A stretch of 47,676 bases of DNA. Origin: Opitutales bacterium. Lineage in GTDB: Bacteria > Verrucomicrobiota > Verrucomicrobiia > Opitutales > Coraliomargaritaceae. The DNA is taken from the NCBI GenBank assembly GCA_018607135.1, contig JABBCA010000101.1:1-47676 (forward strand), written 5' to 3'. Each line of letters begins with the position of its first letter. Position 1 is the first letter of the stretch. The position numbers were made by a program, and so were the translations under genes. The notes below the pieces were generated by a model. It saw only the letters and a list, made by a program, of their open reading frames with translations, was not told the origin of the DNA and did no database searches. Positions 1 through 8,272 of the stretch are shown here, piece by piece.

Positions 1-47
1 TGGCCTTCAGAGTTGCACTGATTGGATGGTATATAGTCATGATCACA

Positions 48-884
48 CTAGCGCGCGACCGCATGATCGCTTTCAGCTGTTTTCAGGGTGTTGGCATGTT
101 GGCGGATAATGACGAGACGTTCGAGTTGCGCTCGCAGATCCCTTAGTTCGCGGTTGTAACTTTCGAAGTCGCGGTAACTTGCGACGACGTCATCGACCGG
201 GACTGCCTCTCCGGGGAGAACGAAACGGCGACAGAAATCGTCGAAGCTCTTCAAGTTCGTAAATGACATTGCGCTGGGCAATAGGCGTTCAAGCACATCT
301 TTATTGAAATTTAGGTGGCTCCCGTTGGCCATGTCGCGCAAGTATTCACGCGAGGAAGCGAAGGTTCGTCCACCTCGGGCTTCGGTAAACGCACGAAAGT
401 CCGACTGCGTGCGTGGACGTGATTTCCCATCTTCCGGTGATACGGCAAGGAAATCCTCGCGGTCCAGTGCGCCAGGGCAAAAGAATGGAGTCGTTGTGCC
501 GTCATTTTCCGCTGAATTGCGAAATTCAAATCGCAGGCCCCAAGTTTCGACCTTGGAATCATCCGGCCAAGTGAATTCCGCAGCGATATAGGTCGTGACA
601 CCTTTGTCGTGAAAATATTGCGGCTGCCCGTTTTCCTCCCGCTTGGTGTCGAGAAGACAGTAGCCTTTGATTGTCCGGTCACTTCGCGATCCTGTGGCAC
701 TTCGATTGAAATGGTGGTGGGCTTTTTCCGGCCCGACCAGAACCAGCATCAACAGATCCATTAAAATCGATTTTCCAGAACCAGTGACACCTGCCAGCAC
801 GAGGTTTCCTTTAATTGGTAGGGAATCACGGTAGCCATACCAGTTGAGTGCATGGATCTTAGAAAGTCGTATCGCCCGGCTCAT
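48..884 (-). CDS. jetC: Truncated JetC-like SMC ATPase (Wadjet, N-terminal fragment)
   Basis: This is the N-terminal part of a condensin-like ATPase of the Wadjet anti-plasmid system (JetC/MksB type). A Walker A motif, GVTGSGKS, lies near residues 32-39, preceded by the typical opening in which an N-terminal strand describes the bound DNA-loop ATPase head. The start codon overlaps the jetB stop as ATGA, so translation is coupled. The family is normally about 1,100 residues with long coiled coils and a second ATPase half. Here a TAG ends the frame after 278 residues, just as the coiled coil would begin. The signature motif, Walker B and hinge are therefore missing. The remaining 47 bases to the window edge do not restore the frame, although a frameshifted continuation outside cannot be excluded. 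Without the rest, ATPase-driven loop extrusion would be lost. Identity rests on order jetA-jetB-jetC plus motif; I am fairly sure. Confidence 0.75.
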   Translation of the reverse strand: MSRAIRLSKIHALNWYGYRDSLPIKGNLVLAGVTGSGKSILMDLLMLVLVGPEKAHHHFNRSATGSRSDRTIKGYCLLDTKREENGQPQYFHDKGVTTYIAAEFTWPDDSKVETWGLRFEFRNSAENDGTTTPFFCPGALDREDFLAVSPEDGKSRPRTQSDFRAFTEARGGRTFASSREYLRDMANGSHLNFNKDVLERLLPSAMSFTNLKSFDDFCRRFVLPGEAVPVDDVVASYRDFESYNRELRDLRAQLERLVIIRQHANTLKTAESDHAVAR

Positions 885-1573
885 ACTTCCTCCTCTGTTT
901 CTGTAGATCCCTCGTGCGCGTCGTTAGTATCATCAATCGGTGGGTTGAATGCGGCAGCTGCTTCCGCCCATGCCGTCAGGTCACGAAACGGAATAATACG
1001 TCGAATCGTAGGCAACACTTCAATGCCAGATTCTTCGAATGGCTCGGCCAAGGAAAATCGGATCAGATTAAATCGTGCTGCTTGTCGCAGGATCGTTTTC
1101 AAACGTCCTTTTGCGAGGGGTTGACCAATAACGTCGGGCAAGAGTTGATCGCTGAGGAGCGCATTGAGTTCTTCAACCGAGAGAAAAGCTTGCGCTTCGC
1201 CCTCATCGCGCCAGCGCACATCGCCCGCATACCATAAGGCCAGCCAGACCAAGGTTGCATCCTGACGCAGATTTAGGCGCAGTGCCGATACCCTGGGGAT
1301 TGCTTGCACTAATCGTTCTTCGTGCAGCAAGGTTACATCTAGGCCCAGTAATGTCGCCGCTTCGCGTAACCATTCTAAATTTTGTCGACACCAACGGTAG
1401 AGGGCTGATTGCCCCGCCGTTCCGATGATGGATCCATGAGCGAGCAGTTCTTGCAAAGCTTCTGCCAGTTGAGCCTTCTCGCTTTCTGGCAAAGAAATTA
1501 GTCCGGCAGGTGCGGTTTCACCATGATGGTTTAGGTCTACGTTTGATTCGGATGTGTTTGAGGAATCGATCAT
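881..1573 (-). CDS. jetB: Wadjet protein JetB (DUF4194/MksE-like)
   Basis: A 230-residue protein matching JetB (DUF4194), the MksE/KITE-like subunit that bridges the kleisin and the SMC ATPase in Wadjet complexes, which recognise and cut small circular DNA. Its length fits the family. The body is helical with winged-helix character (residues about 30-200), and both termini are acidic and probably disordered. ATGA overlaps join it to jetA upstream and jetC downstream, so the three genes are one translationally coupled operon. No nuclease gene (jetD) is visible after the truncated jetC, so even with an intact JetB the system here lacks its cutting subunit within the window. The call rests on length, position and general similarity; there is no catalytic motif to check. 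Confidence 0.75.
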   Translation of the reverse strand: MIDSSNTSESNVDLNHHGETAPAGLISLPESEKAQLAEALQELLAHGSIIGTAGQSALYRWCRQNLEWLREAATLLGLDVTLLHEERLVQAIPRVSALRLNLRQDATLVWLALWYAGDVRWRDEGEAQAFLSVEELNALLSDQLLPDVIGQPLAKGRLKTILRQAARFNLIRFSLAEPFEESGIEVLPTIRRIIPFRDLTAWAEAAAAFNPPIDDTNDAHEGSTETEEEV

Positions 1574-3000
1574 TTTTTAATCACAGAAAATCGTTCGATA
1601 AGGCAACCGGGTATCTGGTCTACCTCTGGTTCTATTGATTCCTCTTTAGTGCGGTCGACATCTACTCGGTAGCGCGCTTCGGATGACTGGGCATGTAAAA
1701 GTAAGGCGATCACATCCGATAACGCGCTCGCATTCTCCATAGGAAGGTCCGCGCTTGAAATCGATGTGCCTTTGCCTCCGGGGAGTGCTTTGACAAAAGT
1801 ATTCGCTCGTTGAACGGAGAGGGATTCGCGCAATGCACGTTGCATATCACGCAGCCCCGCCGCCCGGTCGCCGTCATCTGCGGAGTCTTCAAACGCATCC
1901 TGCTCCACAGGAGCTTTTCTTATCGGCGGGGAATAGAGCGAGTCTAATCCGGATGGCAAACGAGCTTCGGGGAGACGCAGCGAGGGTAGGTCGGGGAAAT
2001 CCGAAATGTGCGATAACCGCCTTCCGGCTAGAGCGGAGTTGATCGCTTCAAAAAGCGTTCTCACCTCGTCTCGGCGTTCACCAGTCACATCTTGAAGATA
2101 TCGAAAACGAGATAAAGACCGTCGAGTAAAGTCCGCCGTCCGCCTGTCTATTTCATCCGCCATCGGTAGCACGTTTTCCAGCAAAATCACTAGGTCGTTC
2201 AGCGCAGCTCCCACTTTGGCGCGCGCGCTCTCTGCACTTATGGCCGGATTGCGGCGGAGCACTTCGTTTTGCATTTCCGCAATAGCGCCAGCGTCATCCG
2301 AAAGCCGCTCCCAAATTCGACGCACCGCTTCCGGTAGGCGTAAGGGCAATCGTGCCCGCACTAACTCGCCATAACAGGCGTGGGAGATCTGTTTCGAATA
2401 ATCATCGAAAACGACAGTAAGGTTACCCTTTAGGGTATCCTCTTCTAGTTGCCTGCGGGTCAAGCGTTGCACTGATTTTTGCATCGCACGAAGCTCATTG
2501 AGTCCTTCTTTAACGTTCGCGGTACACGCTTCGACGATTTGCCACGGGCGGCTCGACAATTCGACTTCATCGGCCAACATCGCGCATACGGCTACTAGTT
2601 TATCAGTGAACACAGCTGCGTCAGGCCACGCGATCTTTCGTAGGGCGGCCATCATGGTAGAGCCATGAGCATCAAACTGAACAGTTCGCCGCCAATCCCG
2701 ACGTGCGGGCTCTTCTAGCCATCGGCATCGGATCAAATACCCAAGCAGTATTCGTGCACGGTCTTGAGGTGTTGCGCCATGAGCTTCCGGCGCTTCCTCA
2801 AAATCGATGCCGGGATGGCATTCTAAGATTTCCGCAATGATTTGAATCGCTTCTTCGCGAGCAATTCCGTCGGCACGCTCTGCAGTTTCGCGTTCCAATA
2901 CATCTAGCGCGTCCACGTAAAACGGCGCATTTTTCCCCGCAAGTACGCGAAAGAATGCAGTACCTCTAGTTTCCTTCAGAAGTGATGAAGATAAAAACAC
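1570..3000 (-). CDS. jetA: Wadjet protein JetA (kleisin-like subunit)
   Basis: A 476-residue protein of the JetA type, the MksF/kleisin-like component of Wadjet, expected to link the JetC ATPase heads and recruit JetB. The N-terminus opens with the LLKETRGTAFFRVL and FYVDALD blocks I associate with this family, then a winged-helix-like region (about 1-120) and long helices (about 130-330). The start is a GTG at 3000; no better start is seen inside the conserved N-terminus. It is the first gene of a coupled jetABC operon transcribed away from the mobilisation genes, with a 388-bp intergenic region between its start and that of the relaxase. The gene looks intact, whereas jetC downstream is cut short. 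Confidence 0.78.
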   Translation of the reverse strand: MFLSSSLLKETRGTAFFRVLAGKNAPFYVDALDVLERETAERADGIAREEAIQIIAEILECHPGIDFEEAPEAHGATPQDRARILLGYLIRCRWLEEPARRDWRRTVQFDAHGSTMMAALRKIAWPDAAVFTDKLVAVCAMLADEVELSSRPWQIVEACTANVKEGLNELRAMQKSVQRLTRRQLEEDTLKGNLTVVFDDYSKQISHACYGELVRARLPLRLPEAVRRIWERLSDDAGAIAEMQNEVLRRNPAISAESARAKVGAALNDLVILLENVLPMADEIDRRTADFTRRSLSRFRYLQDVTGERRDEVRTLFEAINSALAGRRLSHISDFPDLPSLRLPEARLPSGLDSLYSPPIRKAPVEQDAFEDSADDGDRAAGLRDMQRALRESLSVQRANTFVKALPGGKGTSISSADLPMENASALSDVIALLLHAQSSEARYRVDVDRTKEESIEPEVDQIPGCLIERFSVIKK

Positions 3001-3388
3001 TTGATTAGAGCCTGCCGAAGCTTCGCTTAGTAAGTCAAGCCGAGGTAATCAATCTTTGAGATTTTAACCGAAATGAGCCTTCTGGAAGTACAAATTCTTT
3101 CGATACGTGGTCCGATACCAGCGAGTGAGTGATGTCGCGTTGGAATAAAAGCGACAAGATATTGGTAGGTGAGGTGGATGACGGGGCACGTGCCCCAATA
3201 TAGTTGACTGCTGAAAGAATCTTTTCATCGGCCTGAAAATGGGAAACCGCGTCTTTGCTGGTTTCCCTATTTCTTGTACGAGCACCGCGCTAGTATAGCC
3301 TTATTCCATAAGGGGTAAGGCGTCCCCCTCCTAAAGAAACGCCAAATGCGTTTCAGAAATAGAAAATGACAACGGGGAATCCCGCTAA
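3001..3388. promoter_or_regulatory. Divergent jetA / relaxase intergenic region
   Basis: This gap of 388 bp separates the divergent jetA and relaxase genes, so promoters for both should lie here. I see no convincing coding frame. Its right half (3183-3313) is crowded with inverted repeats, described separately as a candidate origin of transfer. The left half, nearest jetA, shows no strong structure. Confidence 0.5.
3183..3313. other. Candidate origin of transfer (oriT): inverted-repeat cluster
   Basis: Four inverted repeats lie within about 130 bp just upstream of the relaxase gene. They are: a perfect 14-bp palindrome GGGGCACGTGCCCC (3183-3196); TTTTCA/TGAAAA around a 6-nt centre (about 3222-3239); GGGAAACC/GGTTTCCC with an 11-nt loop (3241-3267); and CCTTAT/ATAAGG with a 3-nt loop (3299-3313). 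MobF relaxases bind a hairpin beside the nic site, and oriT is usually next to the relaxase gene. TATAGCC at 3294-3300, 27 nt past the third repeat, resembles the R388 nic region as I remember it. This is inference from position and structure. Confidence 0.5.
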
Positions 3389-6187
3389 GTGATGATCAGT
3401 CCAAAGGCACAGTATAACCTCAAGAATGCGAAAGACTACTTTCGCGAACACCTACAAGTAGGGGATTACTACGCACAGGAGAATGCAGTCCAGGGTGAAT
3501 GGTTTGGTCACGGTGCAGAAAGTCTGGGGCTACAAGGTGTCGTGATTGAAAAAGATTTTGTGGCCTTATGTGAGGGAAATAATCCGGCTACAGGTGAGCG
3601 TTTAACTCTGCGTCGAAATACGACGCGCTTTGCAGACGGTAAGGAACAAGCGAACCGAAGAATCTTTTATGACTTTACGATCAGTCCACCGAAAAGCGTC
3701 TCCATCGTAGCACTGTATCAGGATGAGCGGATTGTGAAAATTCATGATGAAGCGATCAGAAAATCCATTCAAGAAATGGAAAAATTTGCGGCAACTCGTG
3801 TCCGTAAAAAAGGCCGCACTGATGACCGCGAAACGGCCAACGTAGTTGGCGCGTCCTTCCGCCACGATACGAGTAGGGCGCTTGATCCGCATCTGCATAC
3901 CCATTGCATTGTCATGAATGCGACCTTCGATCCAGTCGAGAAACGGTGGAAGGCTTTGCAAAATTTCGAGATGCTCAAAGCGCAGAAGTTCGTCGAAAAT
4001 CTCTACTATCACGAGTTGGCCAAGGGGCTCAAAAAGATGGGCTATTCGATTGAGAACAATGCGCGTGATTTCGAAATCAGAGGAATCTCTCCCGATCTGA
4101 TAGGGAAGTTTTCCAAGCGTCATCAGCAAATCGACGACGCGGTTAAGGCGCATTTATCGGACGGAAAATTCGTTCGAAATGTGAAAGAATTTCGGGCACA
4201 AATCGCTCACGAAAAACGGGATCGTAAAATCAAGGAATCGACTGCAGACAAACTGCGCTCTTATTGGGACGAACAAATGACCGATGAGGAACGCGCGTTT
4301 TTGGCGACAAAAAGCGCGTCAAATTCTGGCGAGAAAACGAAGCCCGATCTGAAGGCGATTGTGAGTTGGGCGGATGAGCATCTATTTGAACGCCGATCAG
4401 TCATCGAGGATTACCAGTTGAAGGCGGCGGCTCTGGTGCGTGGCCGGGGTGAGGATTTTATCCTCGAAAAACTCAACTACGAAATCGCCAAACGAAACTA
4501 CCTTCGGGGCGAACGTGGTCACAAGATCACGTCACAACTCACCTTGGGGCGTGAACTTCAGATTGTCCAGGCCGCGCAAAATGGCCGATGCCAATACGCT
4601 CCATTTTGCGAGAATTACACGCCTTCAATTGCCAGCGTAACTGGCGAGCAAAAAGCTGCAATCGAGCGAATTCTAGGGAGCCGTGATTACGTCACGCTTT
4701 TTCGCGGCGGTGCGGGCACTGGCAAAACCTTCGCGCTACAGGAAGTAAATAAAGGGCTCCGAGCATCGGGCTTTGAGGTAATCGTCTTGGCTCCGCAAAG
4801 ACAGCAGGTGATCGACTTACAGAAGGACGGTTTCAGGGCGCAAACTGTGGCGCACTTTTTGGCCAAAAAGGAAGTGCCGGATAACGCCGTCGTCATCATT
4901 GACGAGGCGGGGCAAATCGGAGGTAAGCAGATGTATGATTTGTTCGATACGCTGAAAGCGAAAGAAACACGTATGATTCTTTCGGGTGATACGCGGCAGC
5001 ATGGCGCAGTCGAAGCATCGGACGCACTGCGGGCGATTGAAAAACACGCCAGGCTGAAGGCGGCGGAATTGAGTGAAATTCGCCGCCAAGATCCTAGAGT
5101 AGGGAAGGACGGAATCGAGCGTGCGTTTATCGGTAAGTATCGCGAAGCGGTGAAAGCCGCTTCTTCCGGTGAGATTTACGAGTCGTTTGAGCGCCTTGAT
5201 TCACTCGAATGCGTGAAAGAAATCGATCAGGAAACTCGCAAGCAAGTCTTGGCTGAAGATTACTTGCAGGCCAAGTTGGCCGGAGAGAAGACCCTGATCG
5301 TCGCGCAAACGTGGGATGAAATCCATGTCGTCAATGATGCGATCAGGAAGCGTCTCAAAGACGAGGGTCTGCTCGGCGAAGATCGGAAGCTGGCTTTCTA
5401 TGAAAGCCGCGATTTCGATAACGCGCAAAAGCGGGATGCGCGCTTTTACGAGCCGGGCGACTACGTTTACTTCATTAAACGCTATGGCCGTTTCCAGAAA
5501 GGCGAATTGGTCAAGGTAGCCCATGCCGACTCAAAAGGAGTCGCTTTTGAGAAGGATGGCAAAACCACGACGATCGGTTTCAAGCAGTCGAAACATTTCG
5601 TTGTCGCACGCAAACGTGAGATCGCCCTTGCGACGGGGGATCGACTGCAATTGAAGTTCAATGGGGCGACCCTGGATGGTAAGCCAATCGTCAACGGAGA
5701 ACTGGTCACCGTGAGTCGGATTTTTAAGAATGGAAGTATTGCTATCCTAGATGACTGTGGTATCTACAAAACGCTATCTCCTGAGCAGCGCTTGGGCAAT
5801 CTGGGATATGCCGTCACGTCTTACGCTTCGCAGGGAAAGACGGTGGATACGGTTCTTTTCAGTGATTCGCAGAACAGGGCCGCGACAAACCGCAACCAGT
5901 GGTATGTTTCGATTTCGCGGGCGCGGAAGAAGATTAAAATCTACACAGAGGATAAGGAAGCCTTGCGCGAAAATCTGCTGCGCTCCGGTGAGCGGGAATT
6001 GGCGATGGATTTCACCGGGCAAAAAGTCCCGAAGCCCTCCGCCATCAGCAAAGGAATGAAGCATGCGAATTTGGTAAAGGAAAGAGTCCTGCTCGCGGCC
6101 AAGCATCTGATGTTGGCGTCAAGATGGGGTATCGGTCGTTCTGTCCGAAGCTTCCACCGACATAGTAAGAGAAACTTGAAAATCTAA
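3389..6187 (+). CDS. MobF-family conjugative relaxase with helicase domain
   Basis: A 932-residue TrwC/TraI-type relaxase that should nick one strand at oriT, stay covalently bound to the 5' end and unwind the transferred strand. The N-terminal relaxase domain (about 1-300) has candidate catalytic tyrosines (Y17; Y27-Y28) and the metal-binding three-histidine motif DPHLHTH near residues 166-172. The helicase half is RecD/TraA-like, with Walker A GGAGTGKT (about 440-447), Walker B IIDEAGQ (about 503) and a late YAVTSYASQGKT motif near 810. The start may be GTG 3389 or ATG 3392. The length suits the compact single-helicase form (TrwC about 966) rather than F TraI. It leads a plus-strand module with the coupling protein downstream, and the oriT-like repeats lie directly upstream. 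Confidence 0.9.
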   Translation: MMISPKAQYNLKNAKDYFREHLQVGDYYAQENAVQGEWFGHGAESLGLQGVVIEKDFVALCEGNNPATGERLTLRRNTTRFADGKEQANRRIFYDFTISPPKSVSIVALYQDERIVKIHDEAIRKSIQEMEKFAATRVRKKGRTDDRETANVVGASFRHDTSRALDPHLHTHCIVMNATFDPVEKRWKALQNFEMLKAQKFVENLYYHELAKGLKKMGYSIENNARDFEIRGISPDLIGKFSKRHQQIDDAVKAHLSDGKFVRNVKEFRAQIAHEKRDRKIKESTADKLRSYWDEQMTDEERAFLATKSASNSGEKTKPDLKAIVSWADEHLFERRSVIEDYQLKAAALVRGRGEDFILEKLNYEIAKRNYLRGERGHKITSQLTLGRELQIVQAAQNGRCQYAPFCENYTPSIASVTGEQKAAIERILGSRDYVTLFRGGAGTGKTFALQEVNKGLRASGFEVIVLAPQRQQVIDLQKDGFRAQTVAHFLAKKEVPDNAVVIIDEAGQIGGKQMYDLFDTLKAKETRMILSGDTRQHGAVEASDALRAIEKHARLKAAELSEIRRQDPRVGKDGIERAFIGKYREAVKAASSGEIYESFERLDSLECVKEIDQETRKQVLAEDYLQAKLAGEKTLIVAQTWDEIHVVNDAIRKRLKDEGLLGEDRKLAFYESRDFDNAQKRDARFYEPGDYVYFIKRYGRFQKGELVKVAHADSKGVAFEKDGKTTTIGFKQSKHFVVARKREIALATGDRLQLKFNGATLDGKPIVNGELVTVSRIFKNGSIAILDDCGIYKTLSPEQRLGNLGYAVTSYASQGKTVDTVLFSDSQNRAATNRNQWYVSISRARKKIKIYTEDKEALRENLLRSGERELAMDFTGQKVPKPSAISKGMKHANLVKERVLLAAKHLMLASRWGIGRSVRSFHRHSKRNLKI

Positions 6188-6193
6188 GATCGA

Positions 6194-6571
6194 ATGAAAA
6201 ACCTGGAGAACAATTTGGCGAAGAGAAATGATCCGCAGTGTCCGGATGAACCTGTCGGTATCATTTGCGCTTCGTTTCGTGAGGGTGCGCCTGCGCTGGT
6301 CATCATTACTTTGGAAGGCAAGCGATGGGTTATGCCTTGGGTTCATTTTCTGTATGCCTGGCATGAGACGCGTCAGGAGCTTGAGCAAATAAGTCTCCAG
6401 TATAACTCACATAAAGTATTGATTGAAGGTGTCCGACTGGAATCCTCGATCCAGCAATTTTCAAAATTTGGGGTCGAATGGATTAGGAGCTATGACAAGC
6501 GCTACTTGCCGCTTTGCCCCAAAGACTCCCCTTTTATCGAAAAGATCCTTATTGAAGAGAAGTCTGAGTAA
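6194..6571 (+). CDS. Hypothetical protein between relaxase and coupling protein
   Basis: I do not recognise this 125-residue soluble protein. It starts 6 nt after the relaxase stop, so it is almost certainly co-transcribed with it. The N-terminal half is rich in hydrophobic and aromatic residues (ASFREGAPALVIITLEGKRW, then a PWVHFLYAWHE segment) and looks like a small beta-sheet followed by a helix. The C-terminal half is charged. No signal peptide or membrane segment is present. Its position between relaxase and coupling protein suggests an accessory mobilisation factor or a regulator of the module, but that is only inferred from context. Confidence 0.7.
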   Translation: MKNLENNLAKRNDPQCPDEPVGIICASFREGAPALVIITLEGKRWVMPWVHFLYAWHETRQELEQISLQYNSHKVLIEGVRLESSIQQFSKFGVEWIRSYDKRYLPLCPKDSPFIEKILIEEKSE

Positions 6572-6640
6572 CCAGCTTTTGATCAGGCTTGTATTTGAGG
6601 CCGTGAAGTCGTATAAAATTAACGTCTATTCTATTTTGAC

Positions 6641-8161
6641 ATGCCTTTTGGAAATCTAGTTTTGAGCCTGATCAGCACGACGACGGCTTATTCATTACTG
6701 TGGAGTTCACGGCCAGTTCTCTCCTATGCGGCCTATGTCTTCGGCGTTCTCGGCGTGTGGCAGTTCTATTGCGAATGCCAGAGGCTGAATACGAAAAAAC
6801 GTAATACGGATAACAATCCAGTCGTTTTTCAGTTCGGCCGTTTTGCCTGGCGGCAGTCGGAGGCTTGCCGCCATTGGTTCGTTTCGGGTGAAACCGGAAC
6901 AGGAAAAACCTTTTTTTTCAGGCGCATGATCTGGCAGTTATGTGCCAACGTGCCGAATTGGGGTGGTTTGGTCTTGGACGAAAAAGGTGTCTTCATCGAT
7001 ATACTGAGGGGCATATTCAGGAACCACCCGAAAAAGGGCGAAGAGGATCTGATCGTTCTCGAAGTACGCTCGGATCAAATGCCTGCTGACTGGAAGCCAG
7101 CGGTGACGTTTAACTTTTTGGATGTGCCGGGTATTCCGTATTCCAACCACGCCAAGACGATTGTCGATGTGGCCAGTGCTTTGCTGAAGAAGGGCGGGGA
7201 GAACCCCTTCTTCCCACAACAAGCCGCCATTCATATCGAATGGGGATTCAAGTGTCTGAAAGCCATCGATGAGCCTGTCACGTTGAAGAATTGCCATGAT
7301 CTGCTGACTTCGGATTCTCTGCTGGCAAAAGTCATGGAGCTGCTGGCTTCGTTGGACACTGAAGAGGCCAATACTGTTAAAAGCCACTTCGAGCATAACT
7401 ACCTCGGCTTAAACGAAGAAACGTTCAAGGGGGTTCAATCGACGATTTCGGGATACCTCAGTTACTTCACCAGTCCCGAAATCGCGGAAGTCTTTTGCCC
7501 CGAAGAATCTTCCACCTTCAAGTTTTCCGATCTGGATAAGGGTAAGGTTGTCAGTCTGTCCATTCCACAGAAGTTCTCGGTCGAACGTAGATACATCTAC
7601 ACCTTGCTGAAACTGAGCCTCTACAACCACGGACTACAGCGTTTCGACCAAACCCCAGAAGCCCGCAAAGGGCATAACCTGCTTGTCGGTCTCTTTGATG
7701 AATTTCAGAAGACCGCGACGGCCAGCGAAGCCGGACTCAGCGATTACAACACCGCAGACACGCTGCGCGAAGCGGGCATGATGATCGTGGCGGGAACGCA
7801 ATCAACACAAAGTCTGATTCCTCCAATGGGGAGTCGTGATAAGGCTCAGGTCTTTATCGCGAATATGGCGAACCGAATTATTTTCAAAGCCGCCGACGAA
7901 GAAAGTGCGAAGTCTGCCGCCGACTGTATCGGCAAACGAGAAGTCTGGCGGAAATCACATGGGATTTCTGGCGGCAAGCGTTCCTACAACAAGCAGCGAG
8001 AGGATCGATATATCATCCAGCCTTATGAATTCCGAAAACTGCGTAAATTCCAATGTGTCGTCCAGCACTGTGAACTAGGTTGGCAAAAAATGATCCTACC
8101 TCCCATTGGGCTCGACGGGGAAATCTGCGAGTGGTGGAAGCAGGCGAAACGAAAGAGTTAA
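6641..8161 (+). CDS. Type IV coupling protein (TraD/TrwB/VirD4-like)
   Basis: A 506-residue membrane-anchored ATPase that would deliver the relaxase-DNA complex to a type IV secretion channel. One or two hydrophobic segments lie at about residues 5-45. The AAA/FtsK-like core follows, with Walker A SGETGTGKT (about 82-90) and a Walker B-type strand LLVGLFDEFQK near 350. The GTQSTQSL segment near 388 matches the sensor region of coupling proteins. The start ATG at 6641 gives the N-terminal membrane anchor. The gene follows the relaxase and the small unknown gene in the same direction, which is the expected partnership. No VirB/Tra channel genes lie in the window, so transfer would need a helper system or genes beyond the left edge. 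Confidence 0.88.
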   Translation: MPFGNLVLSLISTTTAYSLLWSSRPVLSYAAYVFGVLGVWQFYCECQRLNTKKRNTDNNPVVFQFGRFAWRQSEACRHWFVSGETGTGKTFFFRRMIWQLCANVPNWGGLVLDEKGVFIDILRGIFRNHPKKGEEDLIVLEVRSDQMPADWKPAVTFNFLDVPGIPYSNHAKTIVDVASALLKKGGENPFFPQQAAIHIEWGFKCLKAIDEPVTLKNCHDLLTSDSLLAKVMELLASLDTEEANTVKSHFEHNYLGLNEETFKGVQSTISGYLSYFTSPEIAEVFCPEESSTFKFSDLDKGKVVSLSIPQKFSVERRYIYTLLKLSLYNHGLQRFDQTPEARKGHNLLVGLFDEFQKTATASEAGLSDYNTADTLREAGMMIVAGTQSTQSLIPPMGSRDKAQVFIANMANRIIFKAADEESAKSAADCIGKREVWRKSHGISGGKRSYNKQREDRYIIQPYEFRKLRKFQCVVQHCELGWQKMILPPIGLDGEICEWWKQAKRKS

Positions 8162-8272
8162 TCTGTATGCTTTTTTGTTTTCTTGGGCGCAAAACTATTT
8201 TTAAGGCTTTGACGCTTAATTTTGTAAGATTCTTCAGTGGTATTCGAGTTGGCCATATGATTCTCTAGAAAT

